Made by a program: the position numbers and the translations under genes. Shown here piece by piece: positions 1-8,935 of a DNA stretch of 64,000 nt (position 1 is the stretch's first letter; each line of letters begins with the position of its first letter). Source of the stretch: Nioella ostreopsis (GTDB lineage Bacteria > Pseudomonadota > Alphaproteobacteria > Rhodobacterales > Rhodobacteraceae); NCBI RefSeq assembly GCF_004000255.1, contig NZ_RCIQ01000006.1:1-64000 (forward strand), given 5' to 3'. The notes beneath the pieces are model-generated. The model worked only from the letters and a program-made list of their open reading frames with translations, did not search any database and was not told the origin of the DNA.

Positions 1-2
1 CC

Positions 3-416
3 GCCGAACGGCTGATGCCGGTGCGTTTCGCTGCTGGCGCGCTTGGCGATGGCCTGCCACACACGGATCTGACCGTGACCGCCGATCATGGCATGCTGGT
101 CGATGGTGTCATCTGCCACGCGGGGGCTCTTGTGAACGGCACGACGATCACCCGCGTGCCACTTTCCGAGATGGGCGAGCGTTACACCGTCTACCACATC
201 GAGACCGAGAACCACGAAATCATCCTCGCCGCCGGCGCGCCTGCTGAGACCTTCATCGACAATGTTTCCCGCCGGGTCTTCGACAACTTCGCCGAATTCG
301 AAGCGCTCTATGGCGACGTGCCGGAGATGGAAGAGTTGCCCTATCCGCGTGCGATGTCCGCGCGACAGGTGCCGAAGGGCATTCTCATGCGCCTTTCGCA
401 GCGAGATGTCGCCTGA
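3..416 (+). CDS. Hint-domain protein, C-terminal part (5' end outside window)
   Basis: The reading frame is open from the window edge and ends at a TGA at 414-416. The visible part is the C-terminal portion of a Hint_2 (hedgehog/intein-like) domain: the block-B-like TADHG motif, a VYHIET strand, and HEIILAAGAPAETFID, followed by a tail of about 55 residues (NVSRRVFDNFAEFEAL and on). The N-terminal domain and the catalytic Cys lie upstream of the window. The same C-terminus is repeated in the next two genes. Family members are usually secreted or surface proteins in Rhodobacteraceae; their substrate is unknown. The family call is firm, the function is not. Confidence 0.85.
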   Translation, partial: AERLMPVRFAAGALGDGLPHTDLTVTADHGMLVDGVICHAGALVNGTTITRVPLSEMGERYTVYHIETENHEIILAAGAPAETFIDNVSRRVFDNFAEFEALYGDVPEMEELPYPRAMSARQVPKGILMRLSQRDVA

Positions 417-518
417 GGGCGATCTCGACCTGCCTCTGCAACGCAGATTGACCGGCCGTTTGAGCGCGTGATACCGCTATTGGCATTGGTTTTCTATTAA
501 CTCTGCCTGCGGGGGTGT

Positions 519-2315
519 TTGGTGCTAGAGATTGTCAACACGGGCACCACCGATCTGGTGCATCTGACCGCTGTCCAGGTGAAATGGTCCGGCGTTCACA
601 TCGGCGGCGGCATCTATTTCAGCGCCAATCACTTCCCTTCGGCAGGCGGATCCCACACGGCAACGCCTCAGCAAGGCCTGCCCGGCGCGGCAGAGAGCCA
701 CGCAACGACGGAGTATGACTTTACGCTGCCCTCCGGGGGTGCCCCCTGGACAGCCTATCTGGAAGATCTTGACGGCAACAGTACCCCGGAAACGATCCTC
801 GCCGGGTTCGACATCAGCCTGCAGGTGGGGGATCCTCTGGTCTCCACGGGGGCATTCTACAACGGTCCCGCCGCGCCGATGCTGATCGCCAACGATCCCA
901 ATGACCTGTCCGGCAATGTGGTGATCACCGGCTATCCCGAGGAGGACAACTCGCTCAACAACACCGCGGGCGTCCTGCACCAGACCACCGGCACCCTCGC
1001 CGCCGGTGACTATACCGAGCAGAACGTCAGCGGGGATATCGGCGGCTACTACACCGTAGAGGGGGCCGAACCCGTTGGCGGCATGAGCGGCGGAGGCACC
1101 TTCCTGACCTTCGATCCGAGCGGAGCTGGTGCGTCCCAGTCCTACCTGATCGGCGTCGTGGTGCGGGGGGGCGAATATACCACGCCCGGCGGGGTCGTGA
1201 CCGGGACCTATGCGGAGTCCTCCAGCCTGTCGCCCCATTACGCCGAACTTGCCGCCGCGATCGAGTCCCTCTCTGGGGCGGACGCGCGGACCGCCGATGA
1301 CTTTGCCCGCATGGTGCTGATGTCCGCGCAGTCAGCCGGGTCGTCCCTGACAACCGTCAATGGCCAGTTCTTCCACGAAGACATCTTCGGCGGGGTGAAC
1401 AACGACACCCTTCTCGGCAATGGCGGCAATGACAGCATCTTTGGCCGGGACGGGGCGGATACGGTCAATGGCGGCGATGGCAGTGACACCTTGTCTGGCG
1501 GGACAGGCGCCGACCTGTTCCGTGGTTTCGGGGGAGGCGCAACCGACCGGATCACGGATTTCAATGCCGGTGAAGGGGACATCGTCGATCTGTCATCGCT
1601 CTTCAGCAACTTCTCCGAATTGCTTGCAGCCGCCACGGAACAAGGGGATGGATCATTGCTGATCTCCCTGCCCGCCGGGGTTGGCGGCGGATCCCTGGTG
1701 ATGGACGGAACCAGCCTGTCTGCCTTGAACACCGCGAACACCAACCTTGTGTGCTTCTGTGCAGGGACGCAGATTGCAACGCCGGACGGCCCGCGCGCGG
1801 TCGAGGACCTTGGGATCGGTGACCGGGTTCAGACCGTTGAAGGGCGTTCCGTTCCGATCAAATGGATCGGTCGCCAGACGGTCATGACCCGCTTCGGCCC
1901 CGCTGAACGGCTGATGCCGGTGCGCTTTGATGCCGGGTCTTTGGGCGAGGGCCTGCCGCACACCGATCTGACAGTGACTGCCGATCATGGCATGCTTGTG
2001 GAGGACGTCATCTGCCACGCGGGGGCTCTGGCGAACGGGGTGACCATCCACCGGGTGCCTTTGGCCGAGATGGGAGAGACCTTCACCGTCTACCACATCG
2101 AGACCGAGGAACACGAAATCATCCTCGCAAATGGCGCGCCCGCCGAGACGTTTATCGACAATGTCTCCCGCCGGGTCTTCGACAACTATGCCGAGTTCGA
2201 GGCGCTCTACGGCGACGTGCCGGAGATGGAAGAGCTGCCTTACCCCCGCGCGATGTCTGTGCGGCAGGTGCCAGATTGGATGCAAAGGAAGCTTTTGCCA
2301 TCTAAAGTTGCTTGA
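519..2315 (+). CDS. Trypsin-like protease / RTX / Hint-domain secreted protein
   Basis: A 598-residue protein with three visible parts. Residues about 1-210 look like a chymotrypsin-fold serine protease: GGGIYFSANH (His38), AGFDISL (Asp98) and GGMSGGG (Ser190) sit in triad order. Residues about 285-350 hold hemolysin-type calcium-binding repeats (GGNDSIFGRDGAD, GGDGSDTLSGG) and a TDRITDF tail typical of type I secretion substrates. Cys412 (VCFCAGTQI) starts a Hint_2 domain that runs to the C-terminus. There is no N-terminal signal peptide, as expected for type I export. The start is uncertain: TTG at 519 or GTG at 522, with a stop only 7 codons upstream, so the N-terminus may be truncated. 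Processing by the Hint domain is inferred, not shown. Confidence 0.8.
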   Translation: MVLEIVNTGTTDLVHLTAVQVKWSGVHIGGGIYFSANHFPSAGGSHTATPQQGLPGAAESHATTEYDFTLPSGGAPWTAYLEDLDGNSTPETILAGFDISLQVGDPLVSTGAFYNGPAAPMLIANDPNDLSGNVVITGYPEEDNSLNNTAGVLHQTTGTLAAGDYTEQNVSGDIGGYYTVEGAEPVGGMSGGGTFLTFDPSGAGASQSYLIGVVVRGGEYTTPGGVVTGTYAESSSLSPHYAELAAAIESLSGADARTADDFARMVLMSAQSAGSSLTTVNGQFFHEDIFGGVNNDTLLGNGGNDSIFGRDGADTVNGGDGSDTLSGGTGADLFRGFGGGATDRITDFNAGEGDIVDLSSLFSNFSELLAAATEQGDGSLLISLPAGVGGGSLVMDGTSLSALNTANTNLVCFCAGTQIATPDGPRAVEDLGIGDRVQTVEGRSVPIKWIGRQTVMTRFGPAERLMPVRFDAGSLGEGLPHTDLTVTADHGMLVEDVICHAGALANGVTIHRVPLAEMGETFTVYHIETEEHEIILANGAPAETFIDNVSRRVFDNYAEFEALYGDVPEMEELPYPRAMSVRQVPDWMQRKLLPSKVA

Positions 2316-2404
2316 TCTTCGGTAGCAAATGCTGCCCTCTACTGACTCTGGTGGATCACGTTTTCTGCTTTTCCTAGTCACTGCGCCTACGGCTTGGCGC
2401 ATGC

Positions 2405-2432
2405 TTGTTAAGCAGTAGGCGTTGCATAATTA
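2405..2432 (+). promoter_or_regulatory. Possible sigma70-type promoter for the small Hint gene
   Basis: TTGTTA at 2405-2410 and TAATTA at 2427-2432 are separated by 16 bases in an unusually AT-rich stretch just upstream of the gene at 2467. The RBS-like GGAGTTAGGA follows at 2451-2460. This is sequence resemblance only. Confidence 0.3.
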
Positions 2433-2466
2433 CCAATAAATATTCAATCCGGAGTTAGGACACAGA

Positions 2467-3363
2467 ATGGCCACTTACGACATTACCCACACCCTGGCTT
2501 ACGACTACGGAAGCCCGGCAGGCTCGAACGGTTCGGTCCTTCTTCCAGCGCAAAACACCATAGCAGAGCTTAACGATCTACAGGGAGATATGGAGTTCAC
2601 GGTAGGAAACTCCGTTCAGCTTTCAGGAGTCACGTACACATATGTTGGTCAGGTCATGATTGACGGGCAATCCTGGCCGATTTTCGACTATGTCGACACC
2701 AATCCGTTCCAGTTCCGGCTGGTCATGATGAATCAGCCCCCTTTGTCGCCACCTGCAACGCTAACCCCCGGTGATATCAGTACCGCTGCTTTCCCAACTT
2801 GTTTTGTCGAGGGCACAAAAATCAACAGTCCAGACGGAGAGCGCGCAGTTGAGAGCATCAAGATCGGAGATCGCGTACTCTCATCTGATGGCTCTGCTGT
2901 CCCGGTCAAATGGATCGGCCGTCAGACCGTCTCCACCCGGTTTGGTCCCGCCGAACGGCTGATGCCGGTGCGCTTTGCCGCTGGATCGCTTGGCAACGGA
3001 CTGCCGCATACAGACCTGACGGTGACCGCTGACCACGGGATGCTGGTCGATGGAGTCATCTGCCACGCCGGGGCCTTGGTGAACGACACCACGATCACCC
3101 GCGTTCCCCTGTCCGAGATGGGCGAGACCTACACGGTCTATCACATTGAAACCGAGGAACACGAGATCATCCTCGCCAATGGTGCAGCTGCGGAGACGTT
3201 CATCGACAATGTCTCCCGCCGGGTGTTCGACAACTATGCGGAGTTCGAGGCGCTCTATGGTGACGTGCCCGAAATGCAGGAACTGCCTTATCCGCGTGCG
3301 ATGTCCGCGCGGCAGGTGCCTCAGCACATTCGCGCGAGGATCTCGGCCAAGGCCGTCGCCTGA
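2467..3363 (+). CDS. Small Hint-domain protein
   Basis: A 298-residue protein: an N-terminal domain of about 110 residues with no recognised family and no signal peptide, then Cys112 in CFVEGTKI opening a Hint_2 domain (SPDGERAVESIKIGDRV, LTVTADHG, HEIILANGAAAETFID) and the same tail as its two upstream neighbours. The ATG is preceded by GGAGTTAGGA. The first 330 bases are visibly less GC-rich than the Hint half, which fits a foreign or fast-evolving N-terminal module joined to a shared Hint cassette. The role is unknown; related genes are common in marine Rhodobacteraceae. Confidence 0.85.
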   Translation: MATYDITHTLAYDYGSPAGSNGSVLLPAQNTIAELNDLQGDMEFTVGNSVQLSGVTYTYVGQVMIDGQSWPIFDYVDTNPFQFRLVMMNQPPLSPPATLTPGDISTAAFPTCFVEGTKINSPDGERAVESIKIGDRVLSSDGSAVPVKWIGRQTVSTRFGPAERLMPVRFAAGSLGNGLPHTDLTVTADHGMLVDGVICHAGALVNDTTITRVPLSEMGETYTVYHIETEEHEIILANGAAAETFIDNVSRRVFDNYAEFEALYGDVPEMQELPYPRAMSARQVPQHIRARISAKAVA

Positions 3364-3371
3364 TCCTCTCC

Positions 3372-3396
3372 CGCGGGCGGCCAAACCCCGCCCGCG
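3372..3396 (+). terminator. GC-rich hairpin after the Hint genes
   Basis: Perfect 9-bp arms (CGCGGGCGG and CCGCCCGCG) with a 7-base loop lie 9 bases after the stop of the third Hint gene. There is no T-tract, so this is a terminator-like or mRNA-stabilising hairpin rather than a classical intrinsic terminator. Confidence 0.45.
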
Positions 3397-3483
3397 ACAC
3401 CCATTCGCAGGGTTTCACGCTGGACCTTGGCCCGCAGATGCGGCATTAGAACCACAACGCGTATCTTGCCGGAGGCACAGCCC

Positions 3484-3861
3484 ATGCTCTCTTTCCTCAA
3501 CCGTCTGGTGACCTGGTGGAACGGGTCGACCGTCGGCACCCAGCTCTATACATGGCGCAATGGCCAGAAAGTGGGCGAGGACGATCAGGGCAACACCTAT
3601 TTCCAGACCCGCGATGGCAAGCGCCGGTGGGTCATGTTCAACGGCGAGGCCGAAGCGTCCCGCGTCAGCCCCGACTGGCATGGCTGGCTGCACCACACCT
3701 ATGACGAGTCGCCCGCCGACCGTCCGCTCGCTCACAAGGCCTGGGAAAAACCGCATCAGGCCAACATGACCGGCACCATGGCCGCCTATGCGCCCTCTGG
3801 CTCTCTGCGGCAAGCGCAACCCGCCGAGCGGCGCGACTACGAGGCCTGGAGCCCGGAATAA
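3484..3861 (+). CDS. NADH:ubiquinone oxidoreductase subunit NDUFA12
   Basis: A 125-residue accessory subunit of respiratory complex I (17.2 kDa subunit family), retained in alphaproteobacteria and mitochondria. Diagnostic stretches are [37 protein letters not shown] and [11 protein letters not shown]. The ATG at 3484 was chosen over the longer frame because GGAGG lies 9 bases upstream and the family begins near MLSFLNR. It is followed 22 bases later by mlaD and then by the DUF2155 gene and aat, a linkage common in Rhodobacteraceae. Confidence 0.93.
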   Translation: MLSFLNRLVTWWNGSTVGTQLYTWRNGQKVGEDDQGNTYFQTRDGKRRWVMFNGEAEASRVSPDWHGWLHHTYDESPADRPLAHKAWEKPHQANMTGTMAAYAPSGSLRQAQPAERRDYEAWSPE

Positions 3862-3883
3862 GCGCGCAGGCAGGAGACACTCC

Positions 3884-4333
3884 ATGTCCGAGAATGCGAC
3901 CGAAGTTCTGGTAGGCGGAGTCGTTCTGGCCGCGGCTATCGGCTTTTTTGTCTATGCCGGGCAGGTCACCGGGTTCGAGGCCGCAAGCGACAGCTATGAA
4001 CTCAGCGCCTCGTTCCGCTCTGCCGACGGGATCGGTGTGGGCACCGATGTGCGCCTTGCCGGTGTCCGGGTCGGGTCGGTCACCGGGCTGGAGCTGAACC
4101 CCGTCACCTTCCGTGCCGATGTGGATTTCACCGTCGCGGGTGCCATCGAGGTGCCGGACGACACGCAGGCGGTTATCGCCTCCGAAGGGCTGCTTGGCGG
4201 CAATTTCCTGGAACTGGTGCCGGGCGGATCGGCCTTTAATCTGGCCCCTGGCGACGAGGTTTATGAAACCCAAAGCGCCGTCAGCCTGACCACGCTGATC
4301 CTGCGCGCCGTCGGTGGCGGGGACGGGGAATGA
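3884..4333 (+). CDS. mlaD: Outer-membrane lipid asymmetry protein MlaD
   Basis: A 149-residue MCE-domain protein. One N-terminal membrane helix (residues about 8-26, LVGGVVLAAAIGFFVYAG) anchors it to the inner membrane. The periplasmic MCE domain follows (GIGVGTDVRLAGVRVGSVTG, ASEGLLGGNFLELVPGG). In the Mla system, MlaD binds phospholipids between the MlaFE transporter and outer-membrane partners. The start has AGGAGA 9 bases upstream. The stop overlaps the next start (ATGA), pointing to translational coupling with the DUF2155 gene. Confidence 0.9.
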   Translation: MSENATEVLVGGVVLAAAIGFFVYAGQVTGFEAASDSYELSASFRSADGIGVGTDVRLAGVRVGSVTGLELNPVTFRADVDFTVAGAIEVPDDTQAVIASEGLLGGNFLELVPGGSAFNLAPGDEVYETQSAVSLTTLILRAVGGGDGE

Positions 4334-4761
4334 CCCTGCGCGCGCTTGTTCTGGGTCTGGCTCTGCTGCCGATGGTGGCGGCTGCGCAGACGGGCGGTGT
4401 GGAACTGACCATCGAGCCCAATCCGAACGTGGATGCCGGCCCGCCGGTCGTGACCGCGCCCGGAGCGTTTCTGCGGGCGCTGGACAAATCCGTTGGCCGC
4501 GCCACCGATATCGAGATTGAGACGGGACAGACCGTGGTTCTGGGCCGAATTGCTGTGCGCCTGCTGGAATGCCGGTATCCGGAGGGCTCGCCGGGGTCTG
4601 AGGCTTATGCGCATCTGGAGATCACCGATCTGGAGGGGCGAGGGCTGTTTGACGGCTGGATGATCGCCAGCTCGCCCGCCCTGTCGGCGCTGGAACACCC
4701 GCGCTATGATGTCTGGGTTCTGCGGTGCAACACGGCCTCGGGCGAAACCCAGGACGGCTGA
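4330..4761 (+). CDS. DUF2155 periplasmic protein
   Basis: A 143-residue secreted protein with a signal peptide ([20 protein letters not shown]) and a DUF2155 core: [41 protein letters not shown] is the family hallmark, ending with [10 protein letters not shown]. Two cysteines (LLEC, VLRC) could form a disulfide. It overlaps mlaD by four bases. Its 3' end overlaps the convergent aat gene by 58 bases, so the two mRNAs are complementary there. The biochemical role of DUF2155 is not established. Confidence 0.88.
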   Translation: MTLRALVLGLALLPMVAAAQTGGVELTIEPNPNVDAGPPVVTAPGAFLRALDKSVGRATDIEIETGQTVVLGRIAVRLLECRYPEGSPGSEAYAHLEITDLEGRGLFDGWMIASSPALSALEHPRYDVWVLRCNTASGETQDG

Positions 4762-5369
4762 GCCTTGAAATTCGCGTCCCAATGCAGCGCGCGTTCCAGC
4801 CGCTTGCGATAGTCACTGCGCGGGATTTCCACCGCCCCGAGCGAGATCAGGTGATCGGTCACGAATTGCGTGTCGAAGAGCTGGAACCCCCCATAGCGCA
4901 GCCTGTAGACCAGATAGGCCAGAGCGATCTTGGAGGCGTCCCTGCGGCGCGAGAACATGCTTTCCCCGAAGAAGGCCGCACCAAGGGCCACGCCATAGAC
5001 GCCACCCACCAGGTCCGGGCCGTCCCAGACCTCCAGCGAATGGGCAAAGCCCGCCAGGTGCAGTTGTTCATAGAGATCGAAGATGCGCGGGTTGATCCAG
5101 GTTTCGGCCCGGTCGGCGCAGCCCGCGACCGTGCCCGTGAAATCGCTATCCACCCTGATCTGATAGGGCTCGCGCCGGATTGTTCGCGCCAGCGAGCGGG
5201 AAATGCGAAACCCGTTCAGCGGAATGATCCCGCGCATTTGTGGATCGACCCAGAACACATCCGGGTCATCGCGTGATTCCGACATGGGAAAAATACCAGC
5301 AGAATAGGCACGAAGCAGCAAATCGGGCGTAAGCGCCGGGCGCTGCGGGGTCAGAAGATCATGTGCCAT
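4704..5369 (-). CDS. aat: Leucyl/phenylalanyl-tRNA--protein transferase
   Basis: A 221-residue enzyme that transfers Leu or Phe from aminoacyl-tRNA to proteins with N-terminal Arg or Lys, creating N-degrons for ClpS/ClpAP. Conserved segments are seen in order: [92 protein letters not shown]. Length matches the family. It is convergent with the DUF2155 gene. In related genomes aat normally follows accC directly; here two genes on the other strand lie between them. Confidence 0.95.
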   Translation of the reverse strand: MAHDLLTPQRPALTPDLLLRAYSAGIFPMSESRDDPDVFWVDPQMRGIIPLNGFRISRSLARTIRREPYQIRVDSDFTGTVAGCADRAETWINPRIFDLYEQLHLAGFAHSLEVWDGPDLVGGVYGVALGAAFFGESMFSRRRDASKIALAYLVYRLRYGGFQLFDTQFVTDHLISLGAVEIPRSDYRKRLERALHWDANFKAQPSWVSPEAVLHRRTQTS

Positions 5370-5519
5370 TCAAGCGAGGTCCGAAGCATGTAAGACCCTC
5401 AGCCTAACGCAAAAAGGGGGCGCGGGGCCAGACCGGCCTTGCGGACATTGTGTTTCCATTGTGGCCATGGTGAAATCGCGATTGGGGCTTGTGATTTCGA
5501 GATGGGGACGCGCCGCTGC

Positions 5520-6587
5520 ATGAACCGAAGAGACGTTCTGAAACGCACCGGCGGTGCCGTCGTCCTTGCTGGAATGCCGGGTGCTCTGATGGCCCGTGAG
5601 GGCGGACTGACTGTGCCGCCGGAAGATGCCCCGCATCAGCGGACCTTCATGCAATGGCCCAACAGCCGCACGGTCTATCATGACGCAGGTTTCCTGCGCA
5701 TGACACAAGCGACCATTGCCCATATCGCCAATACGATTGCCGCGTTCGAACCGGTGACGCTGCTGGCCGCAGAGGAGCATCACGCGCGGATCGGGCGGAT
5801 GGTCTCTAGCGATGTGGAGCTATGGGACATCCCGACCGAGGATCTGTGGTGCCGCGATGCCGGGCCGCTCTTTGCGCGCCGCCCCGACGGGTCGCTCGTG
5901 GTCAGCCATCTGCAATTCAATGGCTGGGGCAACAAGCAGGTCGATACCCATGACAGCCAGATCGCCACCCGCGTCGCGGACCGGCTCGGGCTGCCGGTGA
6001 TCCCGTCGGGTCTGGTGGGGGAGGCGGGCGGTGTGGACCATGACGGGCACGGGCTGCTCATTGGTCACGAAAGCAGTTGGGTCATCGACAACCGCAATCC
6101 GGGCCTTTCCCGCGAAGAGATCGAGGCGCGCCTGCTGGCGGCCTATGGGGCCACACGCATGATCTGGGCGCCGGGCCTGCGGGGGCAGGATATCACCGAT
6201 TACCATATCGACAGCCTCGCGCGCTTCACCGGGCCGAACCGGGTGCTCATCAACCTGCCTGATGAGCCGGATGAGGCCGACCCCTTCCACATGGCCGCGC
6301 TGGACACCCATGACGCACTGATCGCGGGCGGGGTGGAGGTCGAGGTGATCCCGGAGCCTTGGGACCGGCGCGTCGACAGCGAGGATTTCGTGGCGTCCTA
6401 TGCCAATTACTACGTCTGCAACGGTGCGGTGATCGCGGCGGAGTTCGGCGACGAAGAAACAGATGAAATCGCACGGGTGGCCCTGGCGCGCCATTATCCG
6501 GGCCGGGAGGTCATCATGTTGAATGTCGATCCATTGGGCGAGCTTGGCGGCGGTATTCACTGCGCCACGCAGCAGATGCCCGCATGA
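5520..6587 (+). CDS. aguA: Agmatine deiminase / peptidylarginine deiminase family protein
   Basis: A 355-residue guanidino-modifying hydrolase. The ATG at 5520 gives a twin-arginine-like N-terminus (NRRDVLKRTGGAVV, then a hydrophobic stretch), suggesting periplasmic export in the folded state, unusual for a cytoplasmic agmatine deiminase. Family motifs: RTFMQWPNSRTVY, EDLWCRDAGP, FNGWGNK, GEAGGVDHDGHG and the nucleophile Cys348 in GGGIHCATQQ. It probably converts agmatine to N-carbamoylputrescine, or acts on a related guanidine. It overlaps the next gene by four bases. The gene symbol is by family only. Confidence 0.8.
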   Translation: MNRRDVLKRTGGAVVLAGMPGALMAREGGLTVPPEDAPHQRTFMQWPNSRTVYHDAGFLRMTQATIAHIANTIAAFEPVTLLAAEEHHARIGRMVSSDVELWDIPTEDLWCRDAGPLFARRPDGSLVVSHLQFNGWGNKQVDTHDSQIATRVADRLGLPVIPSGLVGEAGGVDHDGHGLLIGHESSWVIDNRNPGLSREEIEARLLAAYGATRMIWAPGLRGQDITDYHIDSLARFTGPNRVLINLPDEPDEADPFHMAALDTHDALIAGGVEVEVIPEPWDRRVDSEDFVASYANYYVCNGAVIAAEFGDEETDEIARVALARHYPGREVIMLNVDPLGELGGGIHCATQQMPA

Positions 6588-7036
6588 TGGGCTGGTTCCG
6601 GAACAACACCGCCCAGATCGAAGCCGGGGCGGCGGTGGTGACGGCCCTTGTTGCGGTGGCGGCGCTTGTGGGCGTCAAACTGCAACTGGATGCAGCGGAC
6701 GAGATCCAGCGCGCCCAATCGGCCCGCGATGCCTACCGCGCCCATTTGGCCCTTGCGGTGGCGCATCCCGCCCTGGCCGATCCGGTGGATGCCTGCGCGC
6801 TGATGGGGTCGCGCAACGGGGCGTCCTATGCGGCCTTTGTCGATCACCTGCTTTATTCCGCCGAGCAGATGCTGACCGTCGATCCAAGCTGGGAAAGCAC
6901 CTTCGCCGAGGAGTTGGAACCGCATCGCGCCTATATGTGCTCCTCCGTTGCCACGATCAGCTATGATGCGGCGATGGAGCCATTCATCACCCGCTTCCTC
7001 GCGGAGGGCTGTGACGAGGCGCCGGTGTGTGAATAG
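6584..7036 (+). CDS. Small single-pass membrane protein, unknown function
   Basis: A 150-residue protein with one predicted membrane helix (residues about 14-33, GAAVVTALVAVAALVGVKLQL) and a mainly helical extramembrane part carrying five Cys, two near the C-terminus (GCDEAPVCE). The start overlaps the stop of the deiminase gene (ATGA), so the two are probably co-translated. I do not recognise a family. A bidirectional terminator follows at once. Confidence 0.7.
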   Translation: MMGWFRNNTAQIEAGAAVVTALVAVAALVGVKLQLDAADEIQRAQSARDAYRAHLALAVAHPALADPVDACALMGSRNGASYAAFVDHLLYSAEQMLTVDPSWESTFAEELEPHRAYMCSSVATISYDAAMEPFITRFLAEGCDEAPVCE

Positions 7037-7065
7037 AAAAAGCCGCCCGTTTCGGGGCGGCTTTT
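7037..7065. terminator. Bidirectional intrinsic terminator
   Basis: AGCCGCCC and GGGCGGCT arms (7041-7048 and 7055-7062) flanked by A5 on the left and T4 on the right. It lies between the convergent ends of the membrane-protein gene (7036) and accC (7083) and can serve both strands. Confidence 0.85.
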
Positions 7066-7082
7066 CAGGTGCGGGCCTGAAC

Positions 7083-8432
7083 TCAGCCCTGCATGTTGGT
7101 TTCCAGCCACTTCTCCAGCCAGTGGATGTTGTACTCCCCGGTCAGGACGGCCTCTTCCTCCAGCAGCGCGTGGAACAGCGGGATGGTGGTGTCGATCCCG
7201 TCGATGATCAGCTCGCCCAATGCACGTTTCAGGCGTGACAATGCCTCGGGCCGGTCGCGGCCGTGGACTATGAGCTTGCCGATCAGGCTGTCGTAATAGG
7301 GCGGGATCGAATAGCCGGTATACAGCGCCGAATCCATCCGCACACCAAGCCCGCCGGGGGCGTGGAACTGGGTGATCTTGCCGGGGCAGGGGGTGAAGTT
7401 CGGCAGTTTCTCGGCGTTGATCCGGACCTCGATGGAATGGCCCTGGACCTGCAGGTCTTCCTGGCTGAAGGACATGGGCAGCCCTTCGGCAACGCGGATC
7501 TGTTCGCGCACCAGATCGACGCCGAAAATGCCCTCGGTCACCGGGTGTTCCACCTGCAGGCGGGTGTTCATCTCGATGAAGTAGAACTCGCCGTTCTCGA
7601 AGAGAAATTCGATCGTGCCCGCGCCTTCATAGCCGATGGCGGCAATGGCATCGGCGCAGGTCTTGCCGATCCGCGCGCGGGTTTCGGCGTCGATGGCGGG
7701 GCCGGGGGCCTCTTCGAAGACCTTCTGGTGGCGGCGTTGCAGCGAACAGTCGCGCTCGCCCAGATGGACCGCGCCGCCCTTGCCGTCGCCAAACACCTGC
7801 ACCTCGATATGACGGGGCGCGCCGAGATATTTCTCGATATAGACCTCGTCATTGCCGAAGGCGGCCTTGCCCTCTGACCGGGCGGTGCGGAAAGCGTTGT
7901 CGAGCTCCGCGGCCGTTTTCGCCAGCTTCATGCCGCGCCCGCCGCCGCCTGCGGTGGCCTTGATGATCACGGGATAGCCGATTTCCTCGGCCACCACGCG
8001 GGCGGTTTCCAGATCGGGCACGCCGCCATCGGACCCGGGCACGCATGGCACGCCCAGTTTCTTCATCGTGTCCTTGGCAGTGATCTTGTCGCCCATGATG
8101 CTGATATGCTCAGCCGACGGACCGATGAACTTGATGCCGTGATCTTCCACGATCTGCACGAAGTTCTGGTTTTCCGACAGGAAGCCATAGCCGGGATGGA
8201 TCGCCTCGGCGCCGGTGATCTCGCAGGCCGAGATGATGGCGGCGACGTTCAGATAGCTCTGCGTGCCAGAGGGGGGGCCGATGCAGATCGCCTCATCGGC
8301 CATGCGCACATGCATCGCGTCGCTGTCGGCGGTGGAGTGCACGGCCACGGTCTGGATGCCCATCTCGCGCGCCGCGCGGATCACGCGGAGCGCGATCTCC
8401 CCGCGGTTGGCAATGAGGATCTTGGTAAACAT
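7083..8432 (-). CDS. accC: Acetyl-CoA carboxylase biotin carboxylase subunit
   Basis: A 449-residue enzyme that carboxylates biotin on AccB with ATP and bicarbonate, the first step of malonyl-CoA and fatty-acid synthesis. Motifs: [29 protein letters not shown], the ATP-grasp glycine loop [11 protein letters not shown], the EEAPGP stretch after [23 protein letters not shown] and the [11 protein letters not shown] stretch. The start at MFTKIL matches the family; an upstream in-frame ATG at 8444 overlaps the accB stop (TGATG) and may be used through coupling. Transcribed with accB. Confidence 0.96.
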   Translation of the reverse strand: MFTKILIANRGEIALRVIRAAREMGIQTVAVHSTADSDAMHVRMADEAICIGPPSGTQSYLNVAAIISACEITGAEAIHPGYGFLSENQNFVQIVEDHGIKFIGPSAEHISIMGDKITAKDTMKKLGVPCVPGSDGGVPDLETARVVAEEIGYPVIIKATAGGGGRGMKLAKTAAELDNAFRTARSEGKAAFGNDEVYIEKYLGAPRHIEVQVFGDGKGGAVHLGERDCSLQRRHQKVFEEAPGPAIDAETRARIGKTCADAIAAIGYEGAGTIEFLFENGEFYFIEMNTRLQVEHPVTEGIFGVDLVREQIRVAEGLPMSFSQEDLQVQGHSIEVRINAEKLPNFTPCPGKITQFHAPGGLGVRMDSALYTGYSIPPYYDSLIGKLIVHGRDRPEALSRLKRALGELIIDGIDTTIPLFHALLEEEAVLTGEYNIHWLEKWLETNMQG

Positions 8433-8443
8433 GCGCGACCCCA

Positions 8444-8935
8444 TCAGGCGATGATCATCAGCGGGGTGCCGAATTCGACCGGGTCGCCGTCGCCCACGAG
8501 AATGCGGGTGACCTTGCCCGCGCGGGGAGACGGAATCTGGTTCATGGTCTTCATCGCCTCGACGATCATCAGGGTCTGACCTTCGGCGACCGTGTCACCG
8601 ACGCTGACGAAAGCGGGGGTGCCGGGTTCGGCCTGCAGATAGGCGGTGCCGACCATGGGTGAGGTCACTGCGCCGGGATCCTGCGCCGGATCGCCGGACG
8701 AGGCGGCGGCAGCCGGGGCGGATGCAGCGGGGGCAGGGGCGGCGGCCGGGGCAGGGGCCGCGACGGGGGCAGGCGCGGGGGCGGCCACGATGCTTTGCTT
8801 GCTGACACGGACATTTAGGCTGTCATTGTCACCATATTCGCGCATGACCTCCAGCTCGGTCAGTTCATTCTGGGCCAGCAGTTCCGCCAGCGCCTTGATG
8901 AAGGCCACGTCCCCGTCATGTGTCTTGTTTGCCAT
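8444..8935 (-). CDS. accB: Acetyl-CoA carboxylase biotin carboxyl carrier protein
   Basis: A 163-residue carrier: an N-terminal helical region ([20 protein letters not shown]), a long Ala/Pro linker (residues about 58-90), and the C-terminal biotinyl domain with the biotinylated Lys in VEAMKTMNQ. The ATG at 8935 is preceded by GAGGGCAGAG; the longer upstream frame has no family support. First gene of an accB-accC operon. It is divergent from preT across a 282-bp intergenic region that must hold both promoters. Confidence 0.96.
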   Translation of the reverse strand: MANKTHDGDVAFIKALAELLAQNELTELEVMREYGDNDSLNVRVSKQSIVAAPAPAPVAAPAPAAAPAPAASAPAAAASSGDPAQDPGAVTSPMVGTAYLQAEPGTPAFVSVGDTVAEGQTLMIVEAMKTMNQIPSPRAGKVTRILVGDGDPVEFGTPLMIIA

